A stretch of DNA of 64,000 nt from assembly GCA_016165875.1 (NCBI GenBank), contig JABBOT010000005.1, positions 24,453,368 through 24,517,367 of the forward strand, written 5' to 3'. Source of the DNA: Acanthopleura granulata (taxonomy: Eukaryota > Mollusca > Polyplacophora > Chitonida > Chitonidae). Positions 58,886 through 64,000 of this stretch are shown piece by piece (the stretch's first letter is position 1; every line of letters starts with the position of its first letter). Below the pieces are notes generated by a model, which ran no database searches, was not told the origin of the DNA, and saw nothing but the letters and a program-made list of their open reading frames with translations. The translations under genes and the position numbers were made by a program.

Positions 58886-60440
58886 AGCGTGGCAAAACCT
58901 CTTGATCTACAATGATGCTGTTTGTAAAACAATCCCTCTGAAAATCAAAAACCTTACAGATGAACGTATAGTTATCGTCACAAAATAATGCTGTAAATCT
59001 TTAGGCGCCACAGCTATTGTAGTGGCACTATTTTGGTGATAGCGATGCCACTGTGAGTTGTCTCCCTTTCAGTGCTGCTCCTCGAGAGACATGCAGCAGG
59101 TCCAATCCGAAGCATTGTCAGTTGACAACCAAATTTATTTTTAGGATTTGGTAGTGAAGTGGACATTGTCCTATGAAGGCATTTCTGGGGTTGTCAAAAT
59201 TGTCACCGATTTATCGAAATAGTCCCACGTTTAGAGTGTACTGTCATGCTGTTTTAGCATCTATGTAATATTTTCGTCTATGTTTGGGCATGCAAGGTGC
59301 ATTAGAGCATTATCGTTTTGTGGGACAGTGTAAGTGACGAAAGACGGCTCAGGTTATCTTATGACAATAACAACTGGGTCTTGCCTGCTGGTACTCTTTT
59401 GTTCCACGATACAATACGTCAGTCATTCCAGGAACTGGGTCAGGTAAACATTTAAAAGAGTGTTGCGGGTAAACCGATCTACCAGCTAAATTCCGCCCAG
59501 CTTTTAGGATTTTTTTTCCTTTTCAGTTAATCAAACATCTCGGAACACAACCTTCAGCGCTGCTCAGATTTAAGGAAATTAGGTCCAGCTTTGCAGGTTT
59601 ATTCTCATGGGAGCAAGAAGAAAAGGCTTTTTCCAGCAGTACATACAAAGATCGTATTCTTGTCACCTTGTCAGTGTTGGCCTTAATGATATAGGATAGC
59701 ATTCATTATGTGTAGTTTAGGGAAGGGAGGTCATCGGGATGGAGGTAAACCTGTGCCTGGGCCTGGGGCGTTATAACATAAACAAAATCTGATATGTATT
59801 GGTATGCAAATCTCAAATTTCCGCGCAGCTCTGGGCAGCATTGGAAGTTGCAGCATAGTTTGTGGAACTAGTCAATCTCAACGGAGGCCAGGGGGACTCG
59901 AGACAAACATAATGGTTTTGTTCATAGGTATACTATAAAGAAAGGAGAGAAGTGCAGTTTCGTACACAGCCAGGTCGGCCAGTTACACATTAATCCTTTA
60001 TGCACCACGGGCTGCACCGGAGGGCTTGCAAACGAAAGACATCATATGACGTGCAGCCAAGTCTGAAACAATTTATATTTAATATAAAATTTGTCTTCTG
60101 GCTAACATATATTTTGTCTTTTCAAAGGTCTCTCTGAGCTATATGTTCTTTACAAACAATTTGAACAGCGTAAGAAGTTAATTCGTTGAAAAGTCGCAAC
60201 CATGACAGTATTCTTTGTTATTTAAATGGAGTCTCCGAACTGCCTGTGTATAGTAAATCCCATGGTCGAGTAATGGAAAACGCCATATTAACTATTACCA
60301 CCACCACCAGGAAGAGAAAGTGATGTGCTGTGATGGCTCTACTGAAATGGTAAGCCTTATAGGTAACAAAAACAAAAACAAAAGACAAGGAAAAACAAGT
60401 GTGCACTTATATGTGCAAATCAGTTCAGAGTTTAGATCAG
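58886..60440. other. Non-coding stretch
   Basis: Nothing firm. AGTGGCA/TGCCACT (59021-59052) form a 7-bp hairpin stem. Confidence 0.5.
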
Positions 60441-60441
60441 T

Positions 60442-60687
60442 TTACATTATCTCTTTGCGCGCGTACATGTAAGTGAATGAAAGTCCGCCTGCTAGGCAAG
60501 ATTTTGTGGCAAATGTTACTCCCCACTTGTGTATTGGCGCAGACTTATTTTTCCATGGTGACTTGCAGGTCAAGGCCGAGCTTAGGGCCGCTTCGTCAGT
60601 TTCCGACAATATTGTGGTCGTTTTTATCCCATTTTGGACTTCTACAGGTTGCCTGACTTCTTTCAGGAGCTGGTTGAGGTATTGCAA
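60442..60687 (-). other. Short open frame with mild coding character
   Basis: From a TTG at 60687 the minus strand is open for 81 codons, starting LQYLNQLLKEVRQPVEVQNG (initial Leu from TTG) with codons such as CTC, AAC, CAG, CTC, CTG. The first ATG comes late, and the plus strand is open over the same interval. It could be an exon or a decayed transposon gene remnant; no domain is recognised. Confidence 0.15.
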
Positions 60688-60710
60688 ATTGAACAGGTTA
60701 CCATGAAATG

Positions 60711-62178
60711 AGTCAGTCTACAAGTTTACGTTTTTGGTCATTTCATCCATGGCAGACAAATTACGATCGTTTTATTCATGTATTTTTTTTTCTTTTACCA
60801 AACTTATGTATATTTCGTCCATTTTGAACGAAATTATGTCAGTTCTGTTGCAGACACGGACCCAGCTATAGCTCTGATCAACATGAAGCATATACTGGTT
60901 TCACAATGCTTCGAGAATGCTTGTGTTCACGTACAATTTGTAAAACAGAATTTTAAACACACACACACCCCTCCCCAATCACCTCTGAGGTCATTTTATG
61001 CCGTATGACCCTGTAATTGCACTAAACAAACACCAGATTCCTTTAAAATCTTTAGATTCTAGTTCACTTACAGAACAACACCATTAAACCATGAAAACAC
61101 AGTAAAATAAAAAAAACATAACTTGAAAAACTAAATGACCAGCGACATATCAGGAATGATCAAATTTATCACTGAGTTCTTTAAATATCGTGAAATAATG
61201 GGCTTAATGTATATATCGGTAAATTATCATTGACGATTTGTTCATCTGTTCGTCCACATTCCTGCTCGCGCTGTATGACCTAGCGCTTACAAGGTATAGG
61301 TTTGCTAAATAGTGAATAGATTCATATCGATCATACGTGGTGTCCCGAACTATATTTAGAGGTTGCCATGGTAGCCAAACTGTCTTTACCTTTGAGAGGC
61401 TCAGAATACAGGAATATATGCTTACCGGATCATACCTTCAAGGTAAGAATTGATGTGCTAAAATTACCTTGCACATCATACAGTTTTCATTGGTAACCAA
61501 ATTGCACCTTTTATTTTCTTTTGAGTGAGGCTATGAATTTTACGAACGTTCCCACACCTGTTACAGTTGTTTCCACCCAACACACGATACACGATGTTTC
61601 CAGCAGGATTAGGTTCACCCGGCAAGGAGTTGTATATGCTTTTTCTAAACATACTGGTGCATTTCCGTAACATTAAAACTAACGAAATTATTTAGTTAGC
61701 ACTGAAGCATTAGCATTGAAATGATAATAATCAACTTTTAGGTATTGGTATACCTTACTATAACGCAATTATATAAAAACTGTTACTATTTGCATGAGAA
61801 TGCACGACTGGATACGAAGTGAGACTATGAGAACATAATGTATCAGTGGAAGGTATTGGTCATATCTTTAGCCAAATTAGTTTTGTATCTTAATTTATGT
61901 CACTTGCAGGATAATTGCCATTGGATGCACATATAGTTAATGGTAGCGGTTGGTGTTAGGAGTAACACTTGCTTTACCGCCGTAAAATCGTATATGTCCC
62001 ATGCGGGCAGCTATTAATGAGCCTGAATACGACGGAACTGCTAAATGGTTTTCTACATTATTTGTATGGTTTTTCTAGAAATCCTGGTACAAGCTCTTTT
62101 GCATTACCTTAAGTCGTGTGAGTTATTTGGCAATATCGTAAGTGAGTTAAGATGCCATAGCTTAGAGAGAGGATCTGA
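60711..62178. other. Non-coding stretch with an RFX-like site
   Basis: AT-rich. GTTGCCATGGTAGC at 61362-61375 matches the RFX X-box palindrome at 12 of 14 positions. Nothing else recognised. Confidence 0.5.
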
Positions 62179-62440
62179 CCACATTTCTAACACTTCACAG
62201 AAATGATAGCGTGGTTGTTAACACTCTATCCATAATTCACAGCACGGATATGGCTTTTGTACACAGTGTGCCCATACCTTACAGGAAGAATATGGTGTTT
62301 CTACACACTCTGTCCATACTTCACAGTGAAAGTGCGGCAGTCATAAACACTCTATCCATAACTGGCCAGAAGAATATGGTGCTCGGGAAACCGCTATCAA
62401 TACTTGCAGGTAAGAATAAGGCACTGGTGAATATTTCAAC
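62179..62440. repeat. 42-bp tandem repeat, about 5-6 units
   Basis: ACACTCTATCCATA-like phrases start at 62221, 62263, 62305, 62347 and 62389, exactly 42 bp apart, with a weak unit before. Because 42 is 14 codons, a plus-strand frame stays open through the array and shows a 14-residue repeat (NTLSIIHS-like). Probably non-coding. Confidence 0.88.
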
Positions 62441-62469
62441 ATCACATGCCAACATGTACTTGTACTCGT

Positions 62470-62728
62470 GAAGCGTGGTTAGCGTGCTAGTGCAGCATAA
62501 TGACCCGGAAGCCTCCCACCAATGCGGTCGCTGTGAGTTCATGCTGGCTTCCTCTCCGGCCGTAAGGGAGGCGGTCTGCCAGCAACTTGCGGATGGTCGT
62601 GGGTTTCCTCCTGGCTCTGCCCGGATTCATCCCGCCGTAATGCTGGCCGCCGTCGTAGAAGTGAAATATTCTTAAACACGGCGTAAAGCACCAATTAAAT
62701 AAATAGATAAATAAGTAAATAAATAAAA
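62470..62728 (+). mobile_element. tRNA-derived SINE with (AAAT)n tail, B-box deleted
   Basis: Head 'aagcgtggttagcgtgctag' and 'gacccggaagcctcccacca', then 'gctgtgagttcatgctggct'. Compared with 31765 about 8-9 bp carrying the B-box core (caagtccagct) are missing between short direct repeats. Body 'ggtctgccagcaacttgcgg', 'gctctgcccggattcatccc', 3' end 'atattcttaaacacggcgta' and AAAT tail. The most complete member of this family here. Confidence 0.92.
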
Positions 62729-63026
62729 TAATTGTGAAATAGCACACTTAATTTAGTGTGCTTAGTGATTGTGTGTTTCGTGGTATAAATATATTTTATC
62801 TTCCCAATCGAGCTCTGCGACGTCACAACAGAGAAAAATGGTTTAGTAAATGTAATTACAGCTGTCGAATGACAGCCATCGTGAAATACGGGCTACAGCT
62901 GTGCAACTTAAAAAAATAAGGTTGTGACCTCTGATGAACTTACATGTCATACCATTATAACTATATATAAGTTGTAGTATGAGTTTTATCCATTACGTAG
63001 AGCATCCCACTTTCCGGAGAACACCG
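62729..63026. other. Non-coding stretch
   Basis: Nothing recognised. Confidence 0.5.
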
Positions 63027-63085
63027 AGACATGTCTCACGTGTCAAAGCAATAACAGACATGTCTCACTTGTCCAAGCAATAACA
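63027..63085. repeat. 29-bp direct duplication with p53-type half-sites
   Basis: The unit 'gacatgtctcacgtgtcaaa' plus 'gcaataaca' occurs twice (63028 and 63057). Each copy contains AGACATGTCT (63027-63036, 63056-63065), a perfect RRRCATGYYY p53-family half-site. Confidence 0.75.
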
Positions 63086-64000
63086 GTGCTACCATCATAA
63101 TCACTCGGTCAGGTGTCGCCCGTCTATATAGTAATGTAAACGAGATTTATGTTTAGAGGCAGCTCTGTTTTTTATAGCATACCAATCCACATATCGAAAT
63201 CAGAAAAGAACCATTACTTTCTGCTTTTCGATCACAAAATATTTTTAATTTCTTCATTTTACGTTTACATTAATGACTTCCTATTTAGAGTTGAATATAC
63301 TATTACTTTTCGTGGCGGCATTGTTCCACATGTGTGAAGGTCACAGTACATGGCAAATCATCAGATCTGACGAAGTCCCTTTCTCCAAGCGAAGAAACAG
63401 ATGTCAGCTCCTTCTTCAGAAGGGTACTCTTAAAATAAAACGAACAATTTCCTAACAAGCTTCGTTTGTGTGTCAGTTGTATATATATCAATTTGCTTTA
63501 TTTGGCTGTTATTTCAAGGTCAAACGCAAGACTTTTTTTCATTTACAACATGGTGGTCCGTTTTATGGGTGCAAGAAACCGGAACTCAATAAAAAACACA
63601 GACATTTTGCAAATCACTTACGCACTCTCCCATGTGTGACTGCAAGCTGGCACTTGAAATTGAAAATTGATATTGAAGCGTAAGTGGTGTTTTATGGTCA
63701 TGCAGTGTCTTGTTTTCTTGTACAATTTCTCTGTTTAATAATGTTCTCGTCGAAATGCAAGTACATATCGGGAAACATTTCCAATATTGCGTTGAGCCTC
63801 AATCATTCATTATATTCACTTCGAAGGATGGAAAATTTGTTGCAGATCACCGCCAGCTTATATAATTAATAATCCGCGATTAAGTTACTTGAGAATATCA
63901 GGATTGACAGAACCCAAACTAGTCATTTTATACAGATATATTTAATATGGCAAAATTTATACAGCAGAAATTAAAGTAAATGATCAGTGATATTCCACTG
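63086..64000. other. Non-coding stretch to window end
   Basis: AT-rich with short overlapping frames of non-coding character. No repeat or RNA recognised. Confidence 0.55.

Noticed and set aside
1..64000. CRISPR array, operon, phage or bacterial features
   Set aside because: The 20-bp and other arrays have no repeat-spacer structure, and the sequence has animal SINEs, splice-type signals and no dense gene packing.
1..64000. Conserved animal microRNAs (let-7, miR-1, miR-9, miR-10/100, miR-71, miR-124 and others)
   Set aside because: Eye search for their mature sequences on both strands found none; a covariance-model search would be decisive.

Overview
This window looks like animal (metazoan) genomic DNA, most likely from a lophotrochozoan and probably a mollusc. 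The clue is repeated tRNA-derived SINEs whose 3' ends read like 'atattcttgagtacggcgtaaaacaccaatcaa' split over an (AAAT)n tail, a form I associate with molluscan genomes. That assignment is inference; no gene identifies the species. The DNA is AT-rich, has no operon-like packing, no rRNA or true tRNA gene, and no recognisable mobile-element ORF. Nearly all of the 64 kb is non-coding.

Coding content is minimal. The only stretch I would call a gene piece is one minus-strand exon (7244-7671). It has GC-rich third positions, a good start context, a heptad-repeat coiled coil and a CAG|GTAAGG splice donor. The rest of that gene is probably beyond the left edge. Much weaker exon candidates lie at 40572-40823 (+), 18946-19445 (+), 60442-60687 (-), 54760-55008 (+) and 15526-15699 (+).

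Repeats form the clearest structure. There are about fifteen SINEs or SINE fragments, crowded at 29-45 kb and sparse elsewhere, from at least two or three related families. Tandem arrays have units of 14 bp (241-287), 37 bp (3505-3966, split by a SINE), 20 bp (28369-29288, about 46 units), about 84 bp diverged (42300-43165), exactly 84 bp (44680-45030), 27 bp (46508-46590), 42 bp (62179-62440) and 29 bp (63027-63085). A small dispersed repeat occurs three times in the first 15 kb.

Between the repeats are blocks of higher-complexity, less AT-biased sequence carrying clustered transcription-factor-like motifs. The main ones are 4300-4960, 8421-9470, 10020-10260, 12501-14060, 18656-19450, 20551-20850, 24891-25410, 26741-27070, 30831-31480, 32431-32800, 34180-35345, 39290-39800, 41341-42300, 50881-51640, 54281-55020, 55586-56010 and 56546-56900. 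Their look is that of candidate cis-regulatory or conserved non-coding elements around a developmental gene, but conservation cannot be seen in one sequence. The best individual sites are a near-perfect CTCF motif (39506-39524) with a CArG box 130 bp away, a symmetric E-box / double PBX-HOX / E-box module (34221-34264), and three RFX X-box-like sites.

No clearly novel biological system is demonstrated. The best leads are the regulatory modules, the large 20-bp array with SOX-like cores, the split 37-bp array and the lone coiled-coil exon.
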